Of a DNA stretch of 64,000 nucleotides, positions 43,115 to 52,104 are shown piece by piece. Source of the stretch: Ruminococcus sp. (lineage in GTDB: Bacteria > Bacillota > Clostridia > Oscillospirales > Ruminococcaceae). Each line of letters begins with the position of its first letter. Position 1 is the first letter of the stretch. The DNA is taken from the NCBI GenBank assembly GCA_015066705.1, contig SVNV01000009.1, forward strand, positions 1-64,000. Direction: 5' to 3'. The position numbers and the translations under genes were made by a program. The notes below the pieces were generated by a model. The model made no database searches, was not told where the DNA came from, and worked only from the letters and a program-made list of their open reading frames with translations.

Positions 43115-45283
43115 CTACTCAAATATGTTTGTAATTTCTTGTTCATTTAACTCACATTTGATTCTTCCACCTGTGATACTTATATTTTCTCTCACAAAAT
43201 AATCTGCAAATTTAGCCTTTTCAGATTTAATTGTAAGAACAGCATCTGAATGATACATTGTTATATAATTTTCCTTGGTAAAGCCACCGATAGCTATTGC
43301 TGTTTCTCCCTGAGATAAAACAGTAAGGCTGGCTTTTTCAAGTGCAAATAAGGTTTTACCATTACCTGCACCAATCGATGTACAATGGCGTCCCATTATA
43401 TTGAACTCAGCCTTGGCTTCGATAATCTTAACGTCACAAAAATCGCCATGCAATGTTCCGACAGCTACTGAATCGACGCCGACTGTACCTGCTGTAACTT
43501 GTGAGTTACGAATATTTACACTACTCTTTCCTTCAAAGCTTCCGATACAAACCGCATCCTTCGAAGAAACGTTAACCACAATTCGTGAATTGAGAATATC
43601 TACATCACAGTTTCCATCATAAGTTCCGATACCCACTGATTTTGATTCTGACGTTTCAATAGTAATGTCGCAGGAATGCAACTTAATATCCGCATCTGAA
43701 ACAAATGAACCAATACCAATTCCGAATTCGCCCGCTGCTTTAAGCTCCATTCTACCCTTAAGAATAGAAATTTTTCCACCGAGACCGGAACCTATACAGA
43801 GACCTTTAGCTGAGTTGTTCTTGATATTTACATCCTGATAGAATACAAGCTCGCCGTGTCTTGAGTTTTCATCATTACCGATACCGTAAAATGTCATTCC
43901 ACCAACAATAATATCCAGGTCACCCTGACCACAGAACACAGCCTTTGAACTTTCAGGGACCTTGATTCCGCCCTTCTTGAGCAAATCGTTTCCTTCAAAT
44001 TCTATCTCAACTTCACAGTTTTCACCGATAGTAATACAAGGCATATAGTTTCTGTTAATAAGAGTTACATCCTCAAAAGTAATCTTACCCTTATATCCCT
44101 TGGCTGTTTCGATTGAAATCTCATATTCAACTCCGGCAGTTCCGGCAATCTTGACATCGCCGTTTCCGTTTTCGCCAATAAGAATACATTTGTATTCTTC
44201 ATTCTCCAGTCTGCTGAGTGATACTCTTTCGCCGACTTCAGGAGAATAAACGTGAAGGTCCTTACCGTCCTGACGCTCCTGATGATAACGCTTGATTTCC
44301 TGTCTGATTTCGTAAGGAATCTTATCAATAATTTTTGGTGACGGTCTTGATGTGTAGAAGCCCTGAACAAGGTCTACACCCAGACGGATAACCATTCTCA
44401 GTTCCTCAGAAGTTTCAACACCTTCAGCAAGGGACATAATCTTATTATCCTTACAAAACTCAATTATTTCTCTTGCAAAGTGCTGTTTTTTCCTATCCTT
44501 GTCAATTCCGCTGATAAGTGAGCGGTCAATTTTTATGTATCTTGGCATATACGCAAGAAGATTCTTGACATTTGAATATCCTGTTCCGTAGTCGTCAACA
44601 GCAATTTTAATATCAAGTCGGTCACAAGCTTCTTTAAGTATATCAAATGCAGCGCTGTCATATTCTGACTGTTCTGTCATTTCAACAACGACTCTGTCGG
44701 TGTTATCCAAAAAGAGCTCACCAATCTTCTTGCTGTCCTCATCCGAAAGCTGAGTCTTTGGTATACTGTTTATGAAAATAAGCCTGTCCTTGAATTCACC
44801 TTTTTTATCAATATATAATTTAAGAACATTCAAAAATGTCAGGCGCTGAATATCATTGAGTCTGTTACCATATTCCGCATACTTCAGAATATGGAACGGG
44901 CTTGGACACAGCTCACTCTTCGGACGCATAAGTGCCTCGTAGGAATAGATATGGCCGTCAACAGTATTAACAATCGGCTGAAAATGATAATTAAGCAAAT
45001 TGTCATCAATAACCTTGTTTGCTTCATCAAGCTCTTTTATTTCCTGTTCGGTCAGATAAATAATCTTTGATGAAAAACGTCTGTTAAATCTATTTTCCTC
45101 ATCAGAAAAAAACTTGTCCGTCAAGCTTTTTACGTCATTTAACAAGCACTGATAAATGCTGTCGTCAGAAATATTCAATTTATCGGCAAATTCTCCCACA
45201 ACAGCTTCCGCCTGCGTATGGTCTTTGGCCTCAGCAAGCTTATGGAGAAGCTCATGGAAAATAATCAACTTATTATCGTTCAT
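43115..45283 (-). CDS. EAL phosphodiesterase fused to a repeat-rich, beta-helix-like C-terminal domain
   Basis: The 722-residue protein has a helical N-terminus (1-95), an EAL domain (97-318) and a ~350-residue repetitive C-terminal domain. EAL catalytic residues are all present: Glu116 (EALMRP), Asn172, Glu204, Asp230-Asp231 (DDYGTGYSN), Lys251, Glu287 (AEGVET) and Gln307 (QGFYTSRP). It should hydrolyse c-di-GMP. The tail has units of ~22-30 residues such as SVGIGTYDGNCDVDILNSRI and AVCIGSFEGKSSVNIRNSQV, pointing to a right-handed beta-helix. There is no membrane segment, so the tail is cytoplasmic unless unusual. GGAGGG precedes the ATG. Confidence 0.88.
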   Translation of the reverse strand: MNDNKLIIFHELLHKLAEAKDHTQAEAVVGEFADKLNISDDSIYQCLLNDVKSLTDKFFSDEENRFNRRFSSKIIYLTEQEIKELDEANKVIDDNLLNYHFQPIVNTVDGHIYSYEALMRPKSELCPSPFHILKYAEYGNRLNDIQRLTFLNVLKLYIDKKGEFKDRLIFINSIPKTQLSDEDSKKIGELFLDNTDRVVVEMTEQSEYDSAAFDILKEACDRLDIKIAVDDYGTGYSNVKNLLAYMPRYIKIDRSLISGIDKDRKKQHFAREIIEFCKDNKIMSLAEGVETSEELRMVIRLGVDLVQGFYTSRPSPKIIDKIPYEIRQEIKRYHQERQDGKDLHVYSPEVGERVSLSRLENEEYKCILIGENGNGDVKIAGTAGVEYEISIETAKGYKGKITFEDVTLINRNYMPCITIGENCEVEIEFEGNDLLKKGGIKVPESSKAVFCGQGDLDIIVGGMTFYGIGNDENSRHGELVFYQDVNIKNNSAKGLCIGSGLGGKISILKGRMELKAAGEFGIGIGSFVSDADIKLHSCDITIETSESKSVGIGTYDGNCDVDILNSRIVVNVSSKDAVCIGSFEGKSSVNIRNSQVTAGTVGVDSVAVGTLHGDFCDVKIIEAKAEFNIMGRHCTSIGAGNGKTLFALEKASLTVLSQGETAIAIGGFTKENYITMYHSDAVLTIKSEKAKFADYFVRENISITGGRIKCELNEQEITNIFE

Positions 45284-45523
45284 ATTTACCCTCCGATAAA
45301 AATGGCATTATATTTTGTACAAATTATACCATATCGCCCTTATAATTTCAATAAAAACACACTTTTTTTACAAAAAAGGACAAACTGCATAAATATTGTA
45401 AGTTATTTTTACATTTATCACAAAAAAGCATTATGATATGTTAAAACATTAAGCGGTATTTTTTGAACACTTAATTCTTTATTCATAATATACAATCGGC
45501 ACAAAAGCTCTTTTTTTAACAGT

Positions 45524-45551
45524 AAAAAGCACCACCGGAGTGATGCTTTTT
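45524..45551 (-). terminator. Terminator of the P-type ATPase gene
   Basis: On the minus strand AAAAAGCA-T-CAC pairs with GTG-G-TGCTTTTT over TCCG. The 275-base gap to the EAL gene otherwise holds only AT-rich sequence upstream of that gene. Confidence 0.75.
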
Positions 45552-45558
45552 GAACTTT

Positions 45559-48150
45559 TTATTTATTTTTACCTTTAAAATACATAATATTTTTCCAAAT
45601 CTGAACAAGAATTGTCGGAGAAACTGCAAGGATAACAATCATACCAAGCATTTTTTCTGTAAGGGTGTCTACTCCGAAAATAGAATGGAGAGGTGTAACA
45701 AAAAGTGCAACAGCCAGGAACAAAACACCTGCAAAAAACGCAACAAGGCTGAAAGAATTTGTTGTAAATCCCAGAATGTTTACAGGCTTTCTTCCACGGC
45801 AGTTAAAGCAGTGGAAGAGTCTTGCAAGACAGAGGGTTGCAAAAGCCATTGTGCTTGCGTGAACTGCACTCTTGTCGAGACCGATGTGGTATGCAACAAC
45901 TGTTGCAATAGTAATCAAAAGACCGATAACAAGTGTTTCTGTAAGAAATTTCTTATCCATAATTCCGGCATCAGTTTTTCTCGGCTTGTCGTCAAGAAGA
46001 TTTCCGTCAGGCTTTTCCATACTGATTGCAATAGCGGGGAGAGAGTCTGTAAGAAGGTTTATAAAGAGAAGCTGTACAGCCGTGAATGGTGCTGCAAGAC
46101 CTCTTATAACTGTGTAAAGTACAGTAAGAATACCTGCAAGATTACCTGTAAGAAGGAAACGTATACTGTTTTTGATATTTGCGTAAATGCTTCTTCCGTT
46201 TGCAACCGATTTAATGATTGTTGCAAAATTATCATCAGTGAGAATCATAGTGGCGGCGTCCTTACTTACTTCTGTACCTGTGATACCCATAGCTACACCA
46301 ACGTCAGCCTTCTTTAAAGCAGGAGCGTCGTTTACACCGTCACCTGTCATAGCAACAACATTTCCTAAATCCTGCCAGAGAGTAACTATTCTGATTTTGT
46401 GGCTTGGGTTTACTCTTGCGTAAACACTGACCTTAGGAAGTAACTGAATAAGCTCATTGTCTGAAAGTGCCTCAAGCTCCATACCGTCAAGAGCAATATC
46501 CCCTTCTCTGAATATTCCGATTTCCTTAGCAATAGCAGTAGCGGTAACCTTATGGTCGCCCGTAATCATAATAGGCTTTATTCCCGCTCTGAAGCAGTCA
46601 GCAACAGCCGCCTTACTCTCGTCTCTCGGCGGGTCGGTCATTGCACAAAGACCGATAAATACGAAGTCCTTTTCGTCGTCTGCTTCGAGAACAGTTTTTC
46701 TCTCAAAGGCTTTCAGACAGAAGCAGAGAACTCTCATTCCCTTGTTTGAATATTCATCATTCTGGAATTCAATTCTTTGTCTGTCCTCGTCAGTAATATC
46801 TCTGACTACGCCATTATCAAGGATTTTTTTAAGTCTTGGCAGAACATTGTCAGTAGCACCCTTTGTAAACATAACCGAATTATTTCCGACAATGTGAAGT
46901 GTGCTCATGAGCTTTCTGTCACTGTCAAAAGGTATTTCCGAAATTCTTCTGTAAGCGCTTCTTATAGCGTCTGATTTGTCTTTTCCACAGTATTCAATAA
47001 GTGCTGTTTCGGTAGGGTCACCGATTGTTCCGTTATTTGAAAACACAGCGTCACAGCAGAGGCACATCGCCATATCAAGCTTTTCGTTTATAACTTCCCT
47101 GTTGATGTGATTTTCTCCGTCAAAGAAAACCTCTCTGACCGTAATTTTATTCTTGGTGAGTGTACCCGTTTTATCAGAGCAGATAATACTTACACAGCCA
47201 AGACCTTCAACAGCTTTCAAATCCTTGATAACGGCATTTTCTTCAGCCATTTTTCTTGTGCCGATTGCAAGTGAGATTGTAACAATCGAGCTTAAAGCCT
47301 CAGGGATTGCCGCAACTGCAAGAGCTACCGCAAACATCATAGCGTCAAGGATTTCCTGACCTCTTGCAATAGAAAGTCCCATAACAATTACACATATAAT
47401 AAGGATTGCTATTGAAAGGTTTCTCGAGAAAGTGTCAAGACTTTTCTGAAGTGGTGTTTTCTTTGCTTCCGCCTTGTTTATCATTGTAGCAATTTTACCG
47501 ATTTCGGTGTCCATTCCCGTATGAGTTACAATAATCGCACCTCTTCCCGCTGTAATAAGTGAGCCACTGTAAATGGTATTTACCCTGTCACCAAGCATAA
47601 CCTCGCCATCAGCAGAAATTGCCTCGGTGTTTTTCTCTATGCTGTTGCTTTCGCCTGTGAGTGAGCTTTCGTTTGCCATAAGACCTGCCGACTCTATTAC
47701 ACGTCCGTCAGCCGCCGCAACACTTCCTGCTTCAAGTAAAAGCATATCACCCACAACAACTTCCTTTGCAGGAATTTCACAAACCTCGCCACGTCTTACA
47801 ACTCGTGCATTAGGCGACGACATTGCACGCAAAGCGTCAAGGGATTTTTCCGCCTTGAAATGCTGTACTGTACCGATGATTGCATTCATAACAATTACGC
47901 CGATAATAACAGCAGTGCTTTCAGCGTTTCCTGTTATTGCTGACAGAATTGCACATATAATAAGGATAAACACCAAAAGGTCAGCAAACTGCTTTAAGAA
48001 AACTGTCAGAACTCCGTCACGTTTTCCTTCGGCAATTTCGTTGTAACCGTATTCTTCAATTCTCTTTTGTGCCTCTTCAGGTGAAATACCGCTTCTCCCT
48101 GTCTGGAGCTTTTCAAAGGTTTCTTCAATGGTCAGCTTGTAATACTCCAT
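45559..48150 (-). CDS. P2-type cation-transporting ATPase (Mn2+/Ca2+ class)
   Basis: The 863-residue protein has the cation ATPase N-terminal domain (MEYYKLTIEETFEKLQTGRS), an actuator loop (TGES), the phosphorylated Asp in CSDKTGTLTKN, the membrane metal site VAAIPEALSSIVTISLAIGT, the hinge TGDGVNDAPALKKADVGVAM, and the C-terminal NLLTDSLPAIAISME. This is a SERCA/PMCA-like pump. Because a yybP-ykoY (Mn2+-sensing) riboswitch controls it, Mn2+ efflux is the likeliest job, as for the L. lactis and S. pneumoniae pumps under that RNA. The start at 48150 follows GGAGG; an in-frame extension into the riboswitch is rejected. Confidence 0.93.
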   Translation of the reverse strand: MEYYKLTIEETFEKLQTGRSGISPEEAQKRIEEYGYNEIAEGKRDGVLTVFLKQFADLLVFILIICAILSAITGNAESTAVIIGVIVMNAIIGTVQHFKAEKSLDALRAMSSPNARVVRRGEVCEIPAKEVVVGDMLLLEAGSVAAADGRVIESAGLMANESSLTGESNSIEKNTEAISADGEVMLGDRVNTIYSGSLITAGRGAIIVTHTGMDTEIGKIATMINKAEAKKTPLQKSLDTFSRNLSIAILIICVIVMGLSIARGQEILDAMMFAVALAVAAIPEALSSIVTISLAIGTRKMAEENAVIKDLKAVEGLGCVSIICSDKTGTLTKNKITVREVFFDGENHINREVINEKLDMAMCLCCDAVFSNNGTIGDPTETALIEYCGKDKSDAIRSAYRRISEIPFDSDRKLMSTLHIVGNNSVMFTKGATDNVLPRLKKILDNGVVRDITDEDRQRIEFQNDEYSNKGMRVLCFCLKAFERKTVLEADDEKDFVFIGLCAMTDPPRDESKAAVADCFRAGIKPIMITGDHKVTATAIAKEIGIFREGDIALDGMELEALSDNELIQLLPKVSVYARVNPSHKIRIVTLWQDLGNVVAMTGDGVNDAPALKKADVGVAMGITGTEVSKDAATMILTDDNFATIIKSVANGRSIYANIKNSIRFLLTGNLAGILTVLYTVIRGLAAPFTAVQLLFINLLTDSLPAIAISMEKPDGNLLDDKPRKTDAGIMDKKFLTETLVIGLLITIATVVAYHIGLDKSAVHASTMAFATLCLARLFHCFNCRGRKPVNILGFTTNSFSLVAFFAGVLFLAVALFVTPLHSIFGVDTLTEKMLGMIVILAVSPTILVQIWKNIMYFKGKNK

Positions 48151-48179
48151 AATATTCCTCCATTTTAGGTTTCGCAAAC

Positions 48180-48220
48180 AAAAAAGACCTTTATTGCATA
48201 ACAAAATGCAATAAAAGTCT
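48180..48220 (-). terminator. Expression-platform terminator of the riboswitch
   Basis: On the minus strand AGACTTTTATTGCAT pairs with ATGCAATAAAGGTCT, then TTTTTTG. It lies between the aptamer and the ATPase start, fitting transcriptional ON/OFF control. Confidence 0.85.
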
Positions 48221-48312
48221 TGCTTCCGAAAAACGGGTACGAAACCGGTCCACCGACGTTATTTATGCCGTGAACGTACTGACGATTTTCGTACTGTCAG
48301 CTACTCCCTTTT
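48221..48312 (-). promoter_or_regulatory. yybP-ykoY family riboswitch (Mn2+ aptamer)
   Basis: The minus-strand RNA begins AAAAGGGAGTAGCT, has a paired GTACG/CGTAC region, CGTCGGTGGACCGGTTTCGT and CGGAAGCAAGAC just before the terminator. The GGGAGUAGC start, the internal ACCGG core and the trailing GGAAGCAAG are the conserved parts of the yybP-ykoY element. Family members sense Mn2+ and turn on Mn export genes. Confidence 0.85.
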
Positions 48313-48323
48313 ATAATAAATTT

Positions 48324-48352
48324 ATTATACTCCTTTTCTGTTCAGAAATCAA
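48324..48352 (-). promoter_or_regulatory. Promoter of the riboswitch-ATPase unit
   Basis: On the minus strand TTGATT, 17 bases, TATAAT, with the aptamer starting ~10 bases after the expected start site. Confidence 0.82.
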
Positions 48353-48436
48353 TAGCAGTTTCTGTAAGTTTTAAGTAAGATTTGTGTAAAACCGTCGATT
48401 GTACATAAATATTACCTTGATTTTACACGCCTATGA

Positions 48437-48464
48437 TTGTAACTTTACCATTTGCGGATATAAT
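48437..48464 (+). promoter_or_regulatory. Promoter of the Na/Pi transporter gene
   Basis: TTGTAA, 16 bases, TATAAT, ~60 bases before the ATG. No PhoB box was recognised. Confidence 0.68.
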
Positions 48465-48524
48465 ACAAGTAAAGAAAAAGGAACAATACTTACAAATTCA
48501 AATCTCAAATTAAGGAGAAAATCT

Positions 48525-50276
48525 ATGACAATTTTTGACGCACTTAATCTCATCGGCGGTCTGTGTCTTTTCCTCTTTGGTATGAATATCATGGGGCAGG
48601 CTCTTGAAAGACGTGCCGGAAACAAGCTCAAGACAATTTTAGGAAAGCTTACATCAAACAGATTTTTAGGATTTTTAACAGGACTCGGCGTTACTGCCGT
48701 AATTCAGTCCTCGTCGGCAACCACTGTAATGGTTGTAGGCTTTGTAAACTCAGGACTTATGAGCCTGCGTCAGTCAATCAACGTTATAATGGGCGCAAAC
48801 GTTGGCACTACCATTACAGCGTGGATTTTAAGCCTTGGCGGAATTGACAGCGACAACGTTTTTATCAAGCTACTTAAGCCTACATCATTTACACCTGTTT
48901 TAGCCCTTATCGGTATTATTTTCTATATGTTTTTCAAGGACAGAAAAAAAACCGACACAGGAATGATTCTTTTAGGCTTTGCAACTCTTATGTTTGGAAT
49001 GGACACAATGAGCGATGCTGTTTCAGGACTCAGAGATGTTCCTGCTTTCGGCGAACTTTTCATTATGTTCTCAAACCCTGTCTTAGGTGTTCTCGCAGGT
49101 GCAATCCTCACAGCAATCATTCAGTCGTCATCAGCCTCTGTGGGTATTCTTCAGGCGCTTGCAAGCACAGGTCAGGTTTCATACGGTGCGGCTGTACCTA
49201 TTATTATGGGACAGAATATCGGTACTTGTGTCACAGCCCTTCTTTCCTCTTTCGGAACAAATAAGAACGCAAAAAGAGCCGCCTTTGTTCACCTTTCATT
49301 CAACGTAATAGGAACAACCGTATGGCTTACTGTATTCACAATCATAAAATATACTCTTTCACCTGTTCTTTTTGACCAGTCTGCTTCTCTTGCGGGAATT
49401 GCTGTTGCTCACTCGATTTTCAATATTGCCTGTACAGTTCTTCTCTTCCCGATGTCAAGGATTCTGGAAAAGATTGTTTATAAATTCATTCCTGAAACAG
49501 CAGAACAGGACGAAATCGAAAAGCTCGACGAACGTTTTCTTGCAACACCTGCTGTCGCCCTTGAACGCTGTCACGCAGTAGGCGCAACAATGGCAGATTA
49601 CGCAATCCGCGCCCTATCGGGTGGTCTTGAGTGTTTAAGAAATTACTCAGAGGAAAAAGCAGAAGAAGTAAGAACATTAGAAAGCAAAACTGACAAATAC
49701 GAGGATATTATGGGCTCTTATCTTGTAAGACTCAGCTCTCAGCCAATCAGCCGACACGAAAGTACAGAAACCACTAAGCTTATTAAAATAATAGGCGACC
49801 TTGAAAGAATTGCTGACCACGGCGTTAACCTTGTTGAATCGGCAGAAGAGCTTCAGTCAAAGGGAATGACACTTTCAGACACAGCAACAAGCGACTTTGA
49901 TAATATTGCAAATGCTGTTGAAGAGGTTCTTCTCCTTACAAGAAAAGCCTTTGTTGATAACGATATGGAGGCCGCATATTCCGTTGACCCGCTTGAAGAG
50001 GTTGTAGACGTATTGAAGGAAAGAATGAGAACCTCACACATCAAAAGACTCCAGCAGGGTAAATGCAGTATTGAAGGCGGATTTGTTCTTTCTGACCTGC
50101 TTACAAACTTAGAAAGAACTTCCGACCACTGTTCAAATATCGCAGGCTCTGTAATCGAAACCTCAATCCACAAAACCGATGCTTACTATGTACCACATTC
50201 CGTAAAGGTTGATATGGACGACTTCAAACAGAGATACCACAACTTTGCAGAAAAGTATTTAAGCACTACTCCATAA
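48525..50276 (+). CDS. Na/Pi cotransporter with C-terminal PhoU domain
   Basis: The 583-residue protein has two inverted NptA-type repeats, each with a QSSSA motif (AVIQSSSATTVMVVGFVNSG and AIIQSSSASVGILQALASTG). A cytoplasmic PhoU-like helical domain follows from about residue 365 (ATPAVALERCHAVG, then IGDLERIADHGVNL and LERTSDHCSNIAG). It moves phosphate with sodium, probably as an overflow exporter as for E. coli YjbB. AAGGAGAAA precedes the chosen ATG; an in-frame upstream start reads through the promoter and is rejected. It is monocistronic. Confidence 0.93.
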   Translation: MTIFDALNLIGGLCLFLFGMNIMGQALERRAGNKLKTILGKLTSNRFLGFLTGLGVTAVIQSSSATTVMVVGFVNSGLMSLRQSINVIMGANVGTTITAWILSLGGIDSDNVFIKLLKPTSFTPVLALIGIIFYMFFKDRKKTDTGMILLGFATLMFGMDTMSDAVSGLRDVPAFGELFIMFSNPVLGVLAGAILTAIIQSSSASVGILQALASTGQVSYGAAVPIIMGQNIGTCVTALLSSFGTNKNAKRAAFVHLSFNVIGTTVWLTVFTIIKYTLSPVLFDQSASLAGIAVAHSIFNIACTVLLFPMSRILEKIVYKFIPETAEQDEIEKLDERFLATPAVALERCHAVGATMADYAIRALSGGLECLRNYSEEKAEEVRTLESKTDKYEDIMGSYLVRLSSQPISRHESTETTKLIKIIGDLERIADHGVNLVESAEELQSKGMTLSDTATSDFDNIANAVEEVLLLTRKAFVDNDMEAAYSVDPLEEVVDVLKERMRTSHIKRLQQGKCSIEGGFVLSDLLTNLERTSDHCSNIAGSVIETSIHKTDAYYVPHSVKVDMDDFKQRYHNFAEKYLSTTP

Positions 50277-50293
50277 TCTGTAACATATACCTC

Positions 50294-50331
50294 AAAAAGA
50301 ACCGTTTCATTTAAAAATGACGGTTCTTTTT
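50294..50331 (+). terminator. Terminator of the Na/Pi transporter gene
   Basis: AAAGAACCGT pairs with ACGGTTCTTT, then TTG. Confidence 0.82.
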
Positions 50332-50340
50332 GTTTGGCTG

Positions 50341-50369
50341 TTGACTTTGAAATAAAGATGTTGTATAAT
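50341..50369 (+). promoter_or_regulatory. MATE transporter promoter
   Basis: TTGACT, 17 bases, TATAAT, ~42 bases before the ATG. Confidence 0.85.
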
Positions 50370-50411
50370 CATTTGAAGTAGTTAAAGGTAACAGATTATA
50401 GTGGTGATTAT

Positions 50412-51806
50412 ATGTTTAAGAATTTAAGAAAAAAGCTAATCGGCGACAGACATTTTTATCGCCGTATAATGATGCTTGCAATACCTATGATTGTCCAGAA
50501 TGCAATCACCAGCTTTGTAAGCTTTCTTGATAATATTATGGTTGGTCAGATTGGAACAGAGCAGATGTCCGGTGTTGCAATCGTAAACCAGCTTTTATTT
50601 GTGTTCAATATCGCAATTTTCGGAAGCGTTTCGGGAGCAGGAATTTTTTCGGCACAGTTTTTCGGAAAAGGCGATTACGAGGGTCAGAAGCACGCATTCA
50701 GATTCAAAATGTATTCCAGCTTGTTTGTAGGAATTATTTCGCTTCTGCTGTTTTCCTTTGCAGGAGATATGCTTATTTCACTTTATTTAAAGGAAGGCTC
50801 TGATGTAGGTGATATTACTCTTGCACTTAAGTACGGAAAAGAATATCTGACGATAATGACAGCTTCTCTCATACCCTTTGCAATTACCCAGACCTACGTC
50901 AGCACAATAAGAGAAACAGGTCAGACCTTTGTTCCTATGCTTGCAAGTATGATTGCTGTACTTTCAAACCTTGGTCTTGACTATATTCTTATTTTCGGAA
51001 AGCTGGGACTTCCGGAGCTGGGAGTAAAGGGTGCAGCTATTGCAACGGTTATTGCAAGATTTGCCGAGCTGTTTATCGTAGTTATCTGGACACACGTCAA
51101 AAAGGACAAGAATCCTTACATAAAAGGCGTTTACAGTAGCCCAAAAATCCCTAAGAAGATTTTCGGCGATATTTTCATCAAAGGAACCCCACTCTTTATA
51201 AATGAACTTTTATGGGCAGGCGGAATGGCGGTTATTGCACAGTGTTATTCAATCAGAGGGCTTAATGTTGTTGCGGCACAGAATATTTCCTCTACAATTA
51301 CAAATCTGTTTAACATTGTTTACATTCAGCTTGGCTGTTGTATCTCGGTTATTGTCGGTCAGTATCTTGGTGCAGGAAAAATTGAAGAAGCCAAGGACGC
51401 TGACAGAAAGATGCTTTTCTTTAACGTTGTCAGCTGTATGTTTATGACCCTGCTTATGGTTTTAGTGGGAAGATTTTTCCCTGAAATCTACAACACACAG
51501 CAGTCCGTAAAAGACCTTGCAAAAGAATTTATAATCATTTCCGCACTTGCAATGCCTCTCTGTTCTTTTACACACAGCACATACTTCACACTCCGTTCAG
51601 GTGGAAAAACTCTTATTACTTTCCTCTTTGACAGCGTTTACACATGGGTATTTCTCATACCTTTCACCTATGTTCTTGCGTACCACACAACTCTCCCGAT
51701 AGTAACCGTTTTCTTCCTTGTTCAGTTTACAGAAATCATCAAGGTTGTTATCGGATATTTTATGGTAAAGAGCGGAACATGGGCACAGAATATAGTCAAC
51801 AAATAA
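50412..51806 (+). CDS. MATE-family efflux transporter
   Basis: The 464-residue protein has 12 hydrophobic segments in two MatE halves. It starts MFKNLRKKLIGDRHFYRRIM, then MIVQNAITSFVSFLDNIMVGQIGTE-type text (SFLDNIMVGQIGTEQMSGVA), the hallmark of the NorM/DinF superfamily. It exports organic cations or drugs using Na+ or H+ gradients; the substrate is unknown. GTGGTG lies before the ATG. The stop codon is the first base triplet of a MITE-like element, so the insertion may have set the present C-terminus (SGTWAQNIVNK). Confidence 0.93.
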   Translation: MFKNLRKKLIGDRHFYRRIMMLAIPMIVQNAITSFVSFLDNIMVGQIGTEQMSGVAIVNQLLFVFNIAIFGSVSGAGIFSAQFFGKGDYEGQKHAFRFKMYSSLFVGIISLLLFSFAGDMLISLYLKEGSDVGDITLALKYGKEYLTIMTASLIPFAITQTYVSTIRETGQTFVPMLASMIAVLSNLGLDYILIFGKLGLPELGVKGAAIATVIARFAELFIVVIWTHVKKDKNPYIKGVYSSPKIPKKIFGDIFIKGTPLFINELLWAGGMAVIAQCYSIRGLNVVAAQNISSTITNLFNIVYIQLGCCISVIVGQYLGAGKIEEAKDADRKMLFFNVVSCMFMTLLMVLVGRFFPEIYNTQQSVKDLAKEFIIISALAMPLCSFTHSTYFTLRSGGKTLITFLFDSVYTWVFLIPFTYVLAYHTTLPIVTVFFLVQFTEIIKVVIGYFMVKSGTWAQNIVNK

Positions 51807-52082
51807 AAAAATCCCCACAAATTAAAGCGAGTGGTCATAAAGAAGTATTACACGGACTTATTGAGAAAAACCCTTTTGAAAAAGGGTTATTTCTCAAACT
51901 CTTTTCCTAAAACTTTCAATTTAAAAACCCATATAGGATATTTTATCCTATATGGGTTTTTATACTAAAAGTCTTTGGAAGGGGGCTTGGGGACAACCGT
52001 TCTTCAGAAAGGTTTCCCCCAATAAATTCATATAATATACTTCTATATAACTATCCACCTTAATCTGTGGGGATTTTTTATA
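51804..52082. mobile_element. MITE-like non-coding element
   Basis: A ~279-base segment has terminal inverted repeats of ~43 bases (35 of 43 identical): AAAAAATCCCCACA begins one end and its complement ends the other. Both flanks show TA. Inside lie three hairpins: GAGAAAAACCCTTTT with its complement (51863-51896), AAAACCCATATAGGATA with its complement (51924-51961) and a GGGG...CCCC stem (51981-52020). No open frame of credible quality is present. This fits a miniature inverted-repeat element mobilised by a TA-targeting transposase elsewhere. Confidence 0.72.
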
Positions 52083-52104
52083 TGTCGTAATCGACAAATG
52101 ACTT

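Noticed and set aside
48399..48524. N-terminal extension of the Na/Pi transporter
   Set aside because: The extension crosses the promoter; the ATG at 48525 has a strong ribosome site and matches the family start.
51644..51910. Plus-strand frame reading from the MATE gene into the MITE-like element
   Set aside because: It starts inside MATE coding sequence in another frame, and its tail simply translates a hairpin of the element.
51860..52020. Repeated hairpins read as a possible CRISPR array
   Set aside because: The hairpins differ in sequence and there are no regular direct repeats or spacers.
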